Assembly (NCBI RefSeq): GCF_003458415.1
Contig: NZ_QRUF01000020.1
Coordinates: 1 to 35,413, forward strand
Length of the DNA: 35,413 bases
Direction: 5' to 3'
Source of the DNA: Collinsella sp. AF25-2LB
GTDB taxonomy: Bacteria; Actinomycetota; Coriobacteriia; Coriobacteriales; Coriobacteriaceae
Part shown: piece after piece, positions 1 to 7,833 of the stretch
How positions within the stretch are numbered: position 1 is the first letter of the stretch
Layout of the letters: each line of letters begins with the position of its first letter
The notes under the pieces: model-generated
The model's database searches: none
The model's input: only the letters and a program-made list of their open reading frames with translations
Told to the model about the DNA's origin: nothing
Program-made: the position numbers and the translations under genes

Positions 1-57
1 GAGGCCAGGGCGCCGCTGACCGGTGGACGGCACCGAGCCGTCGGATGACTTGAAGAA

Positions 58-87
58 GGGGGAGGCCTCGCGGCCTCCCCCTTTTTT
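58..87 (+). terminator. Rho-independent terminator of the upstream gene
   Basis: A perfect 10-bp stem (58-67 with 72-81, GGGGGAGGCC / GGCCTCCCCC) closes a 4-nt loop and is followed by six T. It ends whatever lies left of the window. The first 57 bases have no reading frame I can assign to a product. Confidence 0.9.
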
Positions 88-137
88 GTATCTCGGGCAA
101 TTTGTCTCACATAGTAGCTGTGTTTTATAACCCTCGT

Positions 138-167
138 TTGTCGCATCTTCTGTGAACGGGCTACAAT
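138..167 (+). promoter_or_regulatory. Putative sigma-70-type promoter of the acpS operon
   Basis: TTGTCG (138-143) and TACAAT (162-167) are 18 bp apart and end about 30 nt before the acpS start. They lie just downstream of a strong terminator, so a new transcript is expected here. Confidence 0.5.
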
Positions 168-196
168 AACTTAGTCTGTGCGATATGGAGGTGAAC

Positions 197-736
197 ATGG
201 CTGAAGCTGGTATCGGCGTTGATATCGTCGAGATTTCCCGCATGAAATCAATTCTTGAAAAGACGCCGTCGTTTGCTCGGCGTGTGTTTACCGAAGAAGA
301 GCGTGCGTATTGCGATGCATCATCGCGTCCCGCTGCTCACTATGCGAGCCGCTTTGCTTCGCGCGAGGCGGTGCTTAAAGCTCTCGGCACGGGTTTTAGT
401 CAAGGCGTGGGTCGCAAGGATGTTTCGGTAACGCGTGATAAACTCGGCAAACCGAAGGCGCTGCTTTCGGGCCGTGCTCTCGAGATCGCTCAAGAACTGG
501 GCGTTGTTGAGGTCGCTCTTTCCATTACGCTTACGGGAGACTTGGCCGTTGCGAATGCCATCGCGATTACCGAAGATGCTCGGCCTAAGCCAAAAGATGA
601 AAAGGTGAGCACCAAGAAACGCGTTGCGCAGACATTTAAAGAGGCTCGCTCTGTATTAGATGAGCTCGAGCAGCTGCAGAATTCAGCATTGACGGAGCAC
701 CTGGGCGATGCTTCGCAAGATACGCTAGGAGCATAG
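197..736 (+). CDS. acpS: Holo-[acyl-carrier-protein] synthase with C-terminal extension
   Basis: AcpS transfers 4'-phosphopantetheine from CoA to the serine of apo-ACP in fatty acid synthesis. The N-terminal GIGVDIVEI motif carries the metal-binding Asp, and RFASREAVLKALGTGF is the second family signature. The start at 197 is preferred over the in-frame ATG at 185 because GGAGGTG (187-193) then sits at normal distance. The product is 179 aa, whereas AcpS is usually about 120-130 aa. The extra ~50 residues are a charged, helical-looking tail after the conserved fold. It is the first gene of the operon, and its stop touches the next ATG. Family assignment is firm; the tail's role is unknown. 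Confidence 0.93.
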   Translation: MAEAGIGVDIVEISRMKSILEKTPSFARRVFTEEERAYCDASSRPAAHYASRFASREAVLKALGTGFSQGVGRKDVSVTRDKLGKPKALLSGRALEIAQELGVVEVALSITLTGDLAVANAIAITEDARPKPKDEKVSTKKRVAQTFKEARSVLDELEQLQNSALTEHLGDASQDTLGA

Positions 737-2353
737 ATGAAACCGGTTTTGAGTACCGAAGAAGTCGTTCGTCTCGAGGATATCATCGAACGCGAAGGGA
801 CTTCGAAGGCCGAGCTTATGGAGCTAGCGGGTGAGTTTGCCGCTAACGAGGTCTTGAAGCTCAATCCCGATCGGGTTCTCGTTTTGGTCGGTTTTGGTAA
901 TAATGGCGGCGACGGTTGGGTTGCCGCCGATATCCTGAGCCATAAGGGTGTGGACGTGGATATCGTTTCTCCGGTTGAACCGGATGAGATTCCTGCTGCT
1001 CTGGCACGTCATGTTGCTCGTCGTACTGCCGGCCGCGATGTGCACGTTTGCGTCGGCCCCTCGCGTGACGAACTCGAGGTTTTGATCGATAAGGCGGATG
1101 TTGTTGTCGATGCCATTTTTGGTACCGGTTTCCACGGGAATCTGCGTGCGCCGTTCTCCATTTGGATTCCTACGGTCAATGGATGCGCCGATTGTGTCGT
1201 ATCCATTGATGTCCCCTCGGGCCTGAATGCCGAGACGGGCGTTGTTGATGACGACTGCATTCGTGCCGAGCGCACGGTGACGATGATCGCGCCCAAGATT
1301 GGTCTGTATAGCGCTGATGGCCCTGAGTATGCTGGCGATTTGATCTGCGGCAATCTTTACGACCGTCTTGACGAAGTCATCGATGATGTTGACCACGCCG
1401 CCGAGATTGTCGAGCCCGGTGACTTAGTTGATTACTTTGCTCCGCTACCATCGAATATCGATAAGTATTCCCGTGGCTCTGTGCTTATTGTCGCCGGATC
1501 TGCGCAATATCCTGGTGCTGCCATTATGGCGGCCAAGTCTGCAGCTCGCGCGGGTGCTGGTTACGTGGCGGTCGCGGCTCCTGACGCCTGCGCCAATCTT
1601 ATTCGCATGGCACTTCCTTCGATTCCCGTCTTTGCTATTCCGTCTGATTCCCGCGGCTCCTTTGGCGCCGCTGCGCGCATGACTGTGTGCGAGATTGCAA
1701 AGAAGTACAGCTGTGTACTGTGCGGTCCCGGTATGACGACGTCTGCCGGCGCTATGCAGGTGGTTTCGGGCTTGCTCGAGCTTGATGTACCGCTAATTTT
1801 GGACGCCGATGCACTCAACTGCCTTGCTAAGATTGCCATTGACGGTATTGATAGTAACCCCGAGATGTATCGCCGCGAGCAGCCGTTGGTTATGACGCCG
1901 CACTATCGTGAGCTTTCGCGCCTGGTTGCCGGTGACGAGGTGAACGACCTTGGTACCGCGATTGCGGCCGCGCAGAAGGTTGTCTGGGCTGCAGGCTCCG
2001 ACAATCTGGTGGTCATTGCCAAGGGGCCGACGACGGCTATCTGTGGCGTTGAGCGTGTGCTGCTGCCGCTCTCGGGTCCGGCTTCTCTGGCAACTGCCGG
2101 TTCGGGTGATGTTCTCGCGGGTATTTTGGCCGGCACGCTTGCCACCATGCGCGACGAGATGAATCGTTGGGAGTTGCTGTATTCGTACGCCGTCGCACTT
2201 CACAGCTACGCCGGTTTTGCCGCGGCGACGGAGTATGGTGAGAAGAGCGTCATCGCGACCGATCTTATCGACTTGATCGGTCCTGCCATGGAACTGGCGG
2301 CAAAGGATGCGCTCGAAGATCTGGGAATCATGGACGAAGGGTCGGATGACTAA
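737..2353 (+). CDS. nnr: Bifunctional NAD(P)H-hydrate epimerase / ADP-dependent NAD(P)H-hydrate dehydratase
   Basis: This cytosolic enzyme repairs hydrated NAD(P)H. The N-terminal YjeF_N epimerase domain (about 1-215) has GFGNNGGDG at 52-60, DAIFGTGF and SIDVPSGLNAETG. The C-terminal ribokinase-like dehydratase (about 235-520) has the YSRGSVLIVAGS segment, MTPHYRELSRL, and the GSGDVLAG nucleotide/catalytic motif at 455-462. The 538-aa length fits the two-domain fusion. The ATG follows the acpS stop directly, which implies translational coupling; acpS-nnr-alr is a common actinobacterial order. Confidence 0.95.
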   Translation: MKPVLSTEEVVRLEDIIEREGTSKAELMELAGEFAANEVLKLNPDRVLVLVGFGNNGGDGWVAADILSHKGVDVDIVSPVEPDEIPAALARHVARRTAGRDVHVCVGPSRDELEVLIDKADVVVDAIFGTGFHGNLRAPFSIWIPTVNGCADCVVSIDVPSGLNAETGVVDDDCIRAERTVTMIAPKIGLYSADGPEYAGDLICGNLYDRLDEVIDDVDHAAEIVEPGDLVDYFAPLPSNIDKYSRGSVLIVAGSAQYPGAAIMAAKSAARAGAGYVAVAAPDACANLIRMALPSIPVFAIPSDSRGSFGAAARMTVCEIAKKYSCVLCGPGMTTSAGAMQVVSGLLELDVPLILDADALNCLAKIAIDGIDSNPEMYRREQPLVMTPHYRELSRLVAGDEVNDLGTAIAAAQKVVWAAGSDNLVVIAKGPTTAICGVERVLLPLSGPASLATAGSGDVLAGILAGTLATMRDEMNRWELLYSYAVALHSYAGFAAATEYGEKSVIATDLIDLIGPAMELAAKDALEDLGIMDEGSDD

Positions 2354-2355
2354 TC

Positions 2356-3501
2356 ATGAATAAAGCCGATTTGACGCGCTGGTCCTGGGTCGAGATCGAC
2401 CGCGGGGCGCTCCGTCGCAACACGAGGGCCTATAAGAATTTGCTGAATCCACGTCAGCGCCTGTGCTGCGTGGTTAAGGCCGATGCTTATGGTCATGGAG
2501 CTGTTGAGTGCGCCAAGATCATGTATTCGGCCGGTGCCGACATGTTTGCCGTGGCGACGGTTAACGAGGGCGTTGAGCTCCGACAGGGCGGGATTACGAA
2601 ACCCATCCTCATCCTAAGCGAGCCGCCTATCGAGGCCATTCCGACGTTGCTCGAGTTTGATATCATGCCCTCGGTCTATACGTCTGACTTTGCTCTTGCG
2701 TATGGCGAATGTGCCGTCGCGGCGGGCAAAGTGGGCAAGTATCATCTCGCCATCGAGACGGGCATGAATCGTATCGGTGTTCACTACACACAGGTGCTCG
2801 ACTTTGTACGCGGCATCAGTTTCCATCGCGGCATCCAGTGCGACGGCGTATTTACGCACTTTGCCACGGCCGATGAACCTTCGGGTTGGGACTACAAGCT
2901 GCAGTGCCAGCGTTTTACCGAGGCCGTTCAGGCCATTAAGGACGCAGGTTTTGAATGCGGTATCGTGCATTGTGCCAATACGCCGTCCTCGATGCTCGAT
3001 TCTTCAATGCACTTTGACATGATTCGTGCCGGCATCGGTTTGTATGGTCTGCAGCCATGTGAGCTGAGTGGTCGCGTGATGCAGCTTGATCCCGTCATGA
3101 GCGTCCACGCGCGTGTGACGCGCGTGGCGCATCCTGCGATGGGCGAGGGCGTGGGCTACGGCTTTACCTACCGCGTACCGCGCACGCGCGTTCAGATCTG
3201 CACCCTTCCGATCGGTTATGCCGATGGCCTTTCGCGTACGCTTTCCAATCGTATGGACGTGCTGTATCGCGGCGAGCGTGTGCGTCAGGTGGGCAATATC
3301 TGCATGGACCAGTTTATGGTCGCCATTCAGTCCAACCCAGCACATGAGATTCCCGAGGCCGAGTATGGTGACGAGATGATCATTGTCGGCCGCGATGGAG
3401 ATGCCGAGATTACCATGGACGAGATGGCGCGCCTACGCGGCACGATTAACTACGAGGTCGCTTGCGGCTTTGGTATGCGTCTCGACAAGGTCTACGTGTA
3501 G
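2356..3501 (+). CDS. alr: Alanine racemase
   Basis: This PLP enzyme makes D-alanine for peptidoglycan. Lys41 in VVKADAYGHG is the expected Schiff-base lysine, and Tyr268 in GYGFTY matches the second catalytic base of the family. MNRIGVH and ICMDQFMV are further signatures. The 381-aa length is typical. It starts 2 nt after nnr, within the operon. Confidence 0.96.
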   Translation: MNKADLTRWSWVEIDRGALRRNTRAYKNLLNPRQRLCCVVKADAYGHGAVECAKIMYSAGADMFAVATVNEGVELRQGGITKPILILSEPPIEAIPTLLEFDIMPSVYTSDFALAYGECAVAAGKVGKYHLAIETGMNRIGVHYTQVLDFVRGISFHRGIQCDGVFTHFATADEPSGWDYKLQCQRFTEAVQAIKDAGFECGIVHCANTPSSMLDSSMHFDMIRAGIGLYGLQPCELSGRVMQLDPVMSVHARVTRVAHPAMGEGVGYGFTYRVPRTRVQICTLPIGYADGLSRTLSNRMDVLYRGERVRQVGNICMDQFMVAIQSNPAHEIPEAEYGDEMIIVGRDGDAEITMDEMARLRGTINYEVACGFGMRLDKVYV

Positions 3502-3509
3502 GAGTCGCT

Positions 3510-4130
3510 ATGGGCGTCATGCACATCCCCGGCCATAGCCATCAGGCGCCGCGTGAGGTCGCACTCGAGGAGATCGAGGCCGTTCTGGGCGATTGTCACC
3601 TTTGCCAGCTTTACCAGTCGCGCCATAACATCGTGTTTGGCGTGGGAAACCCCCACGCTCGCGTGATGTTTATTGGCGAGGCGCCGGGCCGCAATGAGGA
3701 TTTGCAGGGCGAGCCCTTTGTGGGGGCGGCAGGCGAGGACCTCAACGGCATTTTGTCGCTGGCGGGGCTCAAACGCGAAGACGTCTACATTGCCAACGTG
3801 CTTAAGTGCCGCCCGCCGGGAAACCGCAATCCGCGTCCCGAGGAAGTGCTGGCTTGCTCGCCATTTTTGCGTGAGCAGATTCGAAGCATCTGGCCCGATA
3901 TTATTGTGACGCTCGGCAACCCCGCGACGCACTTTGTGCTAAAGACCGAGATTGGCATTACTAAGCTGCGCGGCAGGTTCCACCAGATGGGGCATTTTGT
4001 GGTAATGCCCACGTTCCATCCGGCAGCAGCGCTGCGCAATCCGGCGTGGCAGGAGCTGCTGGAGGAAGACTTTAAGATGCTGGGCGACTATCTGGAGCGA
4101 CATCCCGCGCCAGAGGACGCCTCGGAATAA
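3510..4130 (+). CDS. Family 4 (Fe-S) uracil-DNA glycosylase
   Basis: It removes uracil from DNA at the start of base-excision repair. GEAPGRNED is the active-site motif, and MPTFHPAAALRNP is the C-terminal catalytic loop. Four cysteines spaced as in family 4/5 enzymes (C29, C32, C100, C116) should bind a [4Fe-4S] cluster. The ATG at 3510 is chosen because AGGAG (3500-3504) precedes it; a longer in-frame version would run back into alr. The product is 206 aa. Confidence 0.92.
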   Translation: MGVMHIPGHSHQAPREVALEEIEAVLGDCHLCQLYQSRHNIVFGVGNPHARVMFIGEAPGRNEDLQGEPFVGAAGEDLNGILSLAGLKREDVYIANVLKCRPPGNRNPRPEEVLACSPFLREQIRSIWPDIIVTLGNPATHFVLKTEIGITKLRGRFHQMGHFVVMPTFHPAAALRNPAWQELLEEDFKMLGDYLERHPAPEDASE

Positions 4131-4142
4131 TAAGGAGCATAT

Positions 4143-4649
4143 ATGTCCCTGGAGCGCCTGGGGGTAGGTACTTACAAAACGACTTGCGCTGCCGATACGG
4201 AGTACTTTGGCGAGCTAATTGCACCGTGCCTTGAGGATGGCGATGTGCTCATCCTGACCGGTGGCCTGGGAGTGGGCAAAACTCACTTTACCAAGGGCGT
4301 CTCGCGCGGGCTGGGCGATGGGCATATGGTTACGAGCCCTACGTTCGCCCTCATGGCCGTTCACGATCAAGGTCGTATTCCGCTGTTTCACTTTGATCTA
4401 TACCGCCTGGAGCATGCCTACGAGCTCGAGGATACGGGCATTTTCGATGTGCTGGGCTATGAGGGTGCTTGCCTGCTGGAATGGGGCGAACAATTCCAGG
4501 ACGAGCTGACGGATGAGTATCTTTCGGTGACGCTCAGGCGTGATGAGGGCGACAGCGATGTGCGAACGATAACGCTTGAGGCGCACGGTGACCGCGCAAT
4601 GGAGCTTTCCCATTTGATTGATAAGGCTGTACAAGATGAGCTTGCATAA
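4143..4649 (+). CDS. tsaE: tRNA threonylcarbamoyladenosine biosynthesis ATPase TsaE
   Basis: TsaE is the ATPase that cycles the TsaB-TsaD complex during t6A37 synthesis on ANN-decoding tRNAs. The Walker A motif GGLGVGKTH lies at 40-48, with downstream TSPTF and HFDLYRL motifs. The 168-aa length is normal. AAGGAG precedes the ATG. Its 3' end overlaps the gene for its partner proteins by 14 nt, which implies coupled expression. Confidence 0.95.
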   Translation: MSLERLGVGTYKTTCAADTEYFGELIAPCLEDGDVLILTGGLGVGKTHFTKGVSRGLGDGHMVTSPTFALMAVHDQGRIPLFHFDLYRLEHAYELEDTGIFDVLGYEGACLLEWGEQFQDELTDEYLSVTLRRDEGDSDVRTITLEAHGDRAMELSHLIDKAVQDELA

Positions 4650-7020
4650 CGACAACGCGCTGGTGGTGGCGCTCGATACCTCGACCGACATGCTTGCCTG
4701 CGCGGCAAGCTGGATTGATGGGCAGACGGGTGAGACGAAGCTCGTGAGTGGCGACCACATGTGTCGCCGTCACGCCAACGTTGAGCTCGTGAATACCGTT
4801 GATGGCGTGCTGGCTCAAGCCGGTCTGGATCGCAGCGATGTTGGTTGCTATGTGGTCGGCCGCGGCCCGGGGTCCTTTACGGGTGTGCGCATCGGCATCT
4901 CCACTGCCAAGGGCCTCGCGCGTGGTGCCAATGTTCCGCTGCTGGGCGTGTCGACGCTCGACGCTTGCGCTTGGACGGCGTGGAAGGCTGGCGTGCGCGG
5001 CAAGCTTGGTATCTTGGCCGATGCTATGCGCGGTGAGGTATATCCGGCGCTGTATATGCTGGTCGATGAGGGTCCCGAGCGTCAATTTGAGCGCGAACAC
5101 GTGGTCAAGGCCGCCGTGGCGCTCGATGAGTGGCGCCAAGCAGCGGACTGGGGCCAGGTTCAGCTGACCGGTGACGGTCTCGTGCGCTATGGCAAGCTGC
5201 TGGGTGAGGACGAGGCCGCCCGCTGCGTGGAGCGCGACCTGTGGTGGCCTTCGGGCGAGGGCTTGCTGCTCGCGCACGCTGCGGGTGACGGCGATCCGGC
5301 CCGCGTCCTGCCGATTTACACGCGCCTTTCGGATGCCGAGGAAAACGAGCGCAAGCGTCTTGGTCTTGCCGAGAGTGCGCAGAGCGAAATTACGGGTGTT
5401 GCCGATGAGCTCGCCGGTCGTCATCTGCAGTTCCGTCCCATGGGCGCGGCGGATGCCGAGGGCGCGAGCGCGCTGGAGGCTGCCTGCTTTGAAGGTGCCG
5501 GACACGAGGCATGGACGCCGGGCATGTTCCTGTCCGAACTGGGCGAGGACGTCGCTGCGCCGCGTAGTTGGTGGGTGGCACACGACGACGGCAAGCTGCT
5601 GGGCCTTGCCGGCGGTATGGTCGTGGACGGTGATGTGCAGATTCTGGATGTCGCCGTCGACCCGGCACATCGCCGTGAGGGCATTGCCCGCAAGCTGCTG
5701 TCGCATGTGAGCTATGATGCCCAGATGCTCGGCTGCACCACGGCTTCGCTCGAGGTCGAGGACGGTAACGAGGGAGCGATCGCGCTTTATAACGCTCTGG
5801 GCTTTACCGAGGCTGGCCGTCGCCGCGGCTACTATGGTGCCGGCAAGGACGCCATCGTCATGACGGCTCCGCTGCCCCTGGTGCTTCCGGTCGATAATGC
5901 TTCGCCCGAGCCGACGGCGGCAGAGCAGCGCGTATGGCCGCTGCCTGCGCCTGGGCGCTCCGAGGGGGAGCGTGCCGAAATTGAGCGTCGCCGCCTCGTA
6001 CTCGCTATCGAGAGCTCCTGCGACGAGACGGCGGTGGCGATTATCGATGCGGATGGCAATATGCTGGCCAACCAGGTGTCGACGCAGATTGATTTTCATG
6101 CACGCTTTGGCGGCGTGGTGCCCGAGATCGCCTCGCGCAAGCACGTCGAGGTGATTGTGAGTGTCGTGGATGCGGCACTCGAGGATGCCGCAGCATCGCT
6201 TGGTCTTGAGGGTGGAGCCATCGCGCCGAGCGAACTCGCCGCTGTTGGCGTGACGCAGGGTCCGGGCCTGGTGGGTGCTCTGGTAGTGGGCGTCGCCTTC
6301 GCCAAGGGCTTTGCCTATGCCGCCGGCAAGCCGCTCGTGTGCGTCAACCATCTGGAGGGCCATCTGTTCGCCAACCTGCTGGCGCAGCCCGATCTCAGGC
6401 CGCCGTTTATCTTCACGCTCGTCTCGGGCGGTCATACCATGCTCGTGCACGTGAAGGCATGGGGCGACTACGAGGTACTTGGTGAGACACTCGACGATGC
6501 TGTGGGCGAGGCCTTCGACAAGGTAGCCAAGGCGTTGGGTCTGGGCTATCCCGGTGGCCCCATCATCTCCAAGCTGGCCGAGACGGGCAATCCCCGCGCG
6601 ATCGATTTTCCTCGCGCGCTTAACAGCAGGGGGGACTATCGCTTCTCGCTTTCGGGCCTCAAGACGGCGGTGACGCTCTACATCGAGCAGGAGACCAAGG
6701 CTGGGCGCACGATTCACCTGCCCGATCTGGCGGCTTCGTTTGAGGCAGCCGTCTTTGACGTTCAGTACAAGAAGGCCAAAAACGCCCTGCATGCCACCGG
6801 ATGCAAGGAATACTGCATCGGCGGCGGCGTCTCGGCTAATCCGCATCTGCGCGAGATGATGATCAAGAAGCTTGGGCGTCAGGGGATCCGCGTAACGGTG
6901 CCGCCCTTGTCTGCCTGCACCGATAACGCAGCCATGATCGCGGAGGTCGCTCGCCGTAAATTCGACCGAGGTGAAATCTCGCCGTTCGACGTCGACGCCG
7001 ATCCAAACATGACGCTGTAG
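4636..7020 (+). CDS. tsaD: TsaB-RimI-TsaD triple-domain fusion
   Basis: One 794-aa chain joins three normally separate proteins. Residues 1-~225 are TsaB (LDTST near the start, GRGPGSFTGVRIG from 75). Residues ~264-415 are a RimI-like GNAT acetyltransferase with acetyl-CoA-binding residues around RREGIARK (346). Residues ~453-794 are TsaD: LAIESSCDET (456), metal ligands in NHLEGH (571-576), SGGHT (597) and CTDN (761). TsaB/TsaD transfer threonylcarbamoyl to tRNA A37; RimI acetylates the N-terminus of ribosomal protein S18. The ATG at 4636 is preferred to a TTG at 4618. A charged linker precedes TsaD. No frameshift or internal stop is visible, so the fusion looks real. Confidence 0.94.
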   Translation: MSLHNDNALVVALDTSTDMLACAASWIDGQTGETKLVSGDHMCRRHANVELVNTVDGVLAQAGLDRSDVGCYVVGRGPGSFTGVRIGISTAKGLARGANVPLLGVSTLDACAWTAWKAGVRGKLGILADAMRGEVYPALYMLVDEGPERQFEREHVVKAAVALDEWRQAADWGQVQLTGDGLVRYGKLLGEDEAARCVERDLWWPSGEGLLLAHAAGDGDPARVLPIYTRLSDAEENERKRLGLAESAQSEITGVADELAGRHLQFRPMGAADAEGASALEAACFEGAGHEAWTPGMFLSELGEDVAAPRSWWVAHDDGKLLGLAGGMVVDGDVQILDVAVDPAHRREGIARKLLSHVSYDAQMLGCTTASLEVEDGNEGAIALYNALGFTEAGRRRGYYGAGKDAIVMTAPLPLVLPVDNASPEPTAAEQRVWPLPAPGRSEGERAEIERRRLVLAIESSCDETAVAIIDADGNMLANQVSTQIDFHARFGGVVPEIASRKHVEVIVSVVDAALEDAAASLGLEGGAIAPSELAAVGVTQGPGLVGALVVGVAFAKGFAYAAGKPLVCVNHLEGHLFANLLAQPDLRPPFIFTLVSGGHTMLVHVKAWGDYEVLGETLDDAVGEAFDKVAKALGLGYPGGPIISKLAETGNPRAIDFPRALNSRGDYRFSLSGLKTAVTLYIEQETKAGRTIHLPDLAASFEAAVFDVQYKKAKNALHATGCKEYCIGGGVSANPHLREMMIKKLGRQGIRVTVPPLSACTDNAAMIAEVARRKFDRGEISPFDVDADPNMTL

Positions 7021-7032
7021 TCGTACGGGTGC

Positions 7033-7189
7033 GGTCCCCGACGCTGCCCGGGCGCCAGCGGCCGCATATGAACTTTCCTGCTCTACAGTCCTGCTCACGA
7101 CGGAGGCCACATTAAGTGGCCTCCTGTTCGTGCGGAACTCGCGATAAAGTTCATATGCGGCCGCTGGCGCCCGGGCAGCGCCGGGGACC
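7033..7189. repeat. Nested palindrome, copy 1 of a four-member family
   Basis: Outer arms 7033-7076 and 7146-7189 are a 44-bp inverted repeat with one mismatch. They enclose a 69-nt core (7077-7145) with its own tip hairpin, GGAGGCCAC-attaa-GTGGCCTCC. The core is identical to that of copy 3 (12142-12210). It begins 12 nt after the tsaD stop and may act as a terminator or 3'-end stabiliser, although there is no long T tract. Confidence 0.85.
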
Positions 7190-7296
7190 TTTCTGTATCG
7201 ATATAGCTTCTGAGCTGGTTTGGCGTCGACAACGTCCGGCAAGGTTAGCCAGCTGCGTCGAATTTTCGGCGTGCTTTAGCTGAAAGAAAAAGATGG

Positions 7297-7320
7297 TGTG
7301 CGGAGCTTTGCTCCGCATTT
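7297..7320 (+). other. Short hairpin, possibly a weak terminator
   Basis: TGCGGAGC-ttt-GCTCCGCA is followed by only three T. It lies between two of the large palindromes. Function is uncertain. Confidence 0.3.
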
Positions 7321-7329
7321 GGGATGGGA

Positions 7330-7465
7330 GCCCCTCGGGAGCGGGCGGGCGTATACAAGGTTTATCGCGAGTTCCGCACGAGCCGGAGAGCACTTAATGT
7401 GCTCTCCGTGCGAGCAGGACTGTAGAGCAGGAAACCTTGTATACGCCCGCCCGCTCCCGAGGGGC
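7330..7465. repeat. Nested palindrome, copy 2 (reverse orientation)
   Basis: Arms 7330-7363 and 7432-7465 are a perfect 34-bp inverted repeat unrelated in sequence to the arms of copy 1. The 68-nt core (7364-7431) is the family core in reverse orientation. Its tip stem, read in copy-1 orientation, is GGAGAGCAC / GTGCTCTCC, so both strands of the stem changed together relative to copies 1 and 3. Confidence 0.85.
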
Positions 7466-7563
7466 ATCTCTCATGCAAAAACTGTCGTGGGGTAAAGTCC
7501 GAGGTCAGTGGCGTTTTATACCGAGAAATTCAAAAAAAGCTGAAAATTCATTACAAATTTGCG

Positions 7564-7592
7564 TTGACTTTAGGTAACTAAAGTTTCATACT
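7564..7592 (+). promoter_or_regulatory. Promoter of the cstA leader with an overlapping palindromic operator
   Basis: TTGACT (7564-7569) and CATACT (7587-7592) are separated by 17 bp. The spacer region holds a perfect palindrome, ACTTTAG-gtaa-CTAAAGT (7567-7584), positioned to block RNA polymerase if bound by a repressor. A second inverted repeat, GATGTGAAC / GTTCACATC (7611-7619 and 7631-7639), lies just downstream. Confidence 0.6.
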
Positions 7593-7663
7593 CCTTTTCA
7601 ACCACTGGGGGATGTGAACACGCACGGATCGTTCACATCATGATTGAAGAGGATTTCTTAGAC

Positions 7664-7708
7664 ATGTTCACGCATCAGCTAAACATTATCAGCGTAGTAA
7701 TTATCTGA
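7664..7708 (+). CDS. Putative leader peptide of the cstA attenuator (14 aa)
   Basis: A short ORF reads MFTHQLNIISVVII, with AAGAGG 11 nt ahead. Six of its last seven residues are Ile or Val, separated by one Ser. Its codons overlap an RNA hairpin (7671-7678 with 7705-7712), and a strong terminator follows. This resembles a branched-chain amino-acid attenuation peptide, but translation is not demonstrated and the ORF is very short. An in-frame upstream ATG at 7640 is a possible alternative start. Confidence 0.4.
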   Translation: MFTHQLNIISVVII

Positions 7709-7798
7709 TGCGGGTTAGCACATACAGCTAGCCCGTACGATAACGGGCGGCTGATGAAGATGAGGGCCGTCGAGCGCAACCGACGGCCCTCATTTTTT
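7671..7798 (+). promoter_or_regulatory. Structured 5' leader, attenuator or riboswitch-like, of the CstA-family gene
   Basis: Several mutually exclusive stems can form. CGCATCAG (7671-7678) can pair with 7705-7712, or part of it (7673-7679) with GCTGATG (7750-7756). Hairpin 7712-7719/7727-7734 competes with 7731-7736/7743-7748. The leader ends in the terminator at 7761-7798, only about 23 nt before the Shine-Dalgarno sequence. This layout is typical of transcription attenuation. Confidence 0.5.
7761..7798 (+). terminator. Strong intrinsic terminator inside the cstA leader
   Basis: A perfect 12-bp stem, TGAGGGCCGTCG / CGACGGCCCTCA (7761-7772 and 7781-7792), has an 8-nt loop and is followed by six T. 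It lies between the promoter at 7564 and the gene at 7834, so readthrough is needed for expression. Confidence 0.85.
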
Positions 7799-7833
7799 AT
7801 GTCTAGGAAGTTCTTTTTAGAGGAGGAAATGTA

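Noticed and set aside
7033..7189. Retron non-coding RNA (inverted a1/a2 ends around a structured core)
   Set aside because: No reverse transcriptase gene is present, four copies exist, and the core is too short and lacks msr/msd layout.
4534..7242. A 902-codon open frame on the minus strand opposite the TsaB-RimI-TsaD gene
   Set aside because: It is the mirror of a GC-rich coding sequence with clear domains; the antisense protein has no recognisable motif and is Arg/His/Ala-rich.
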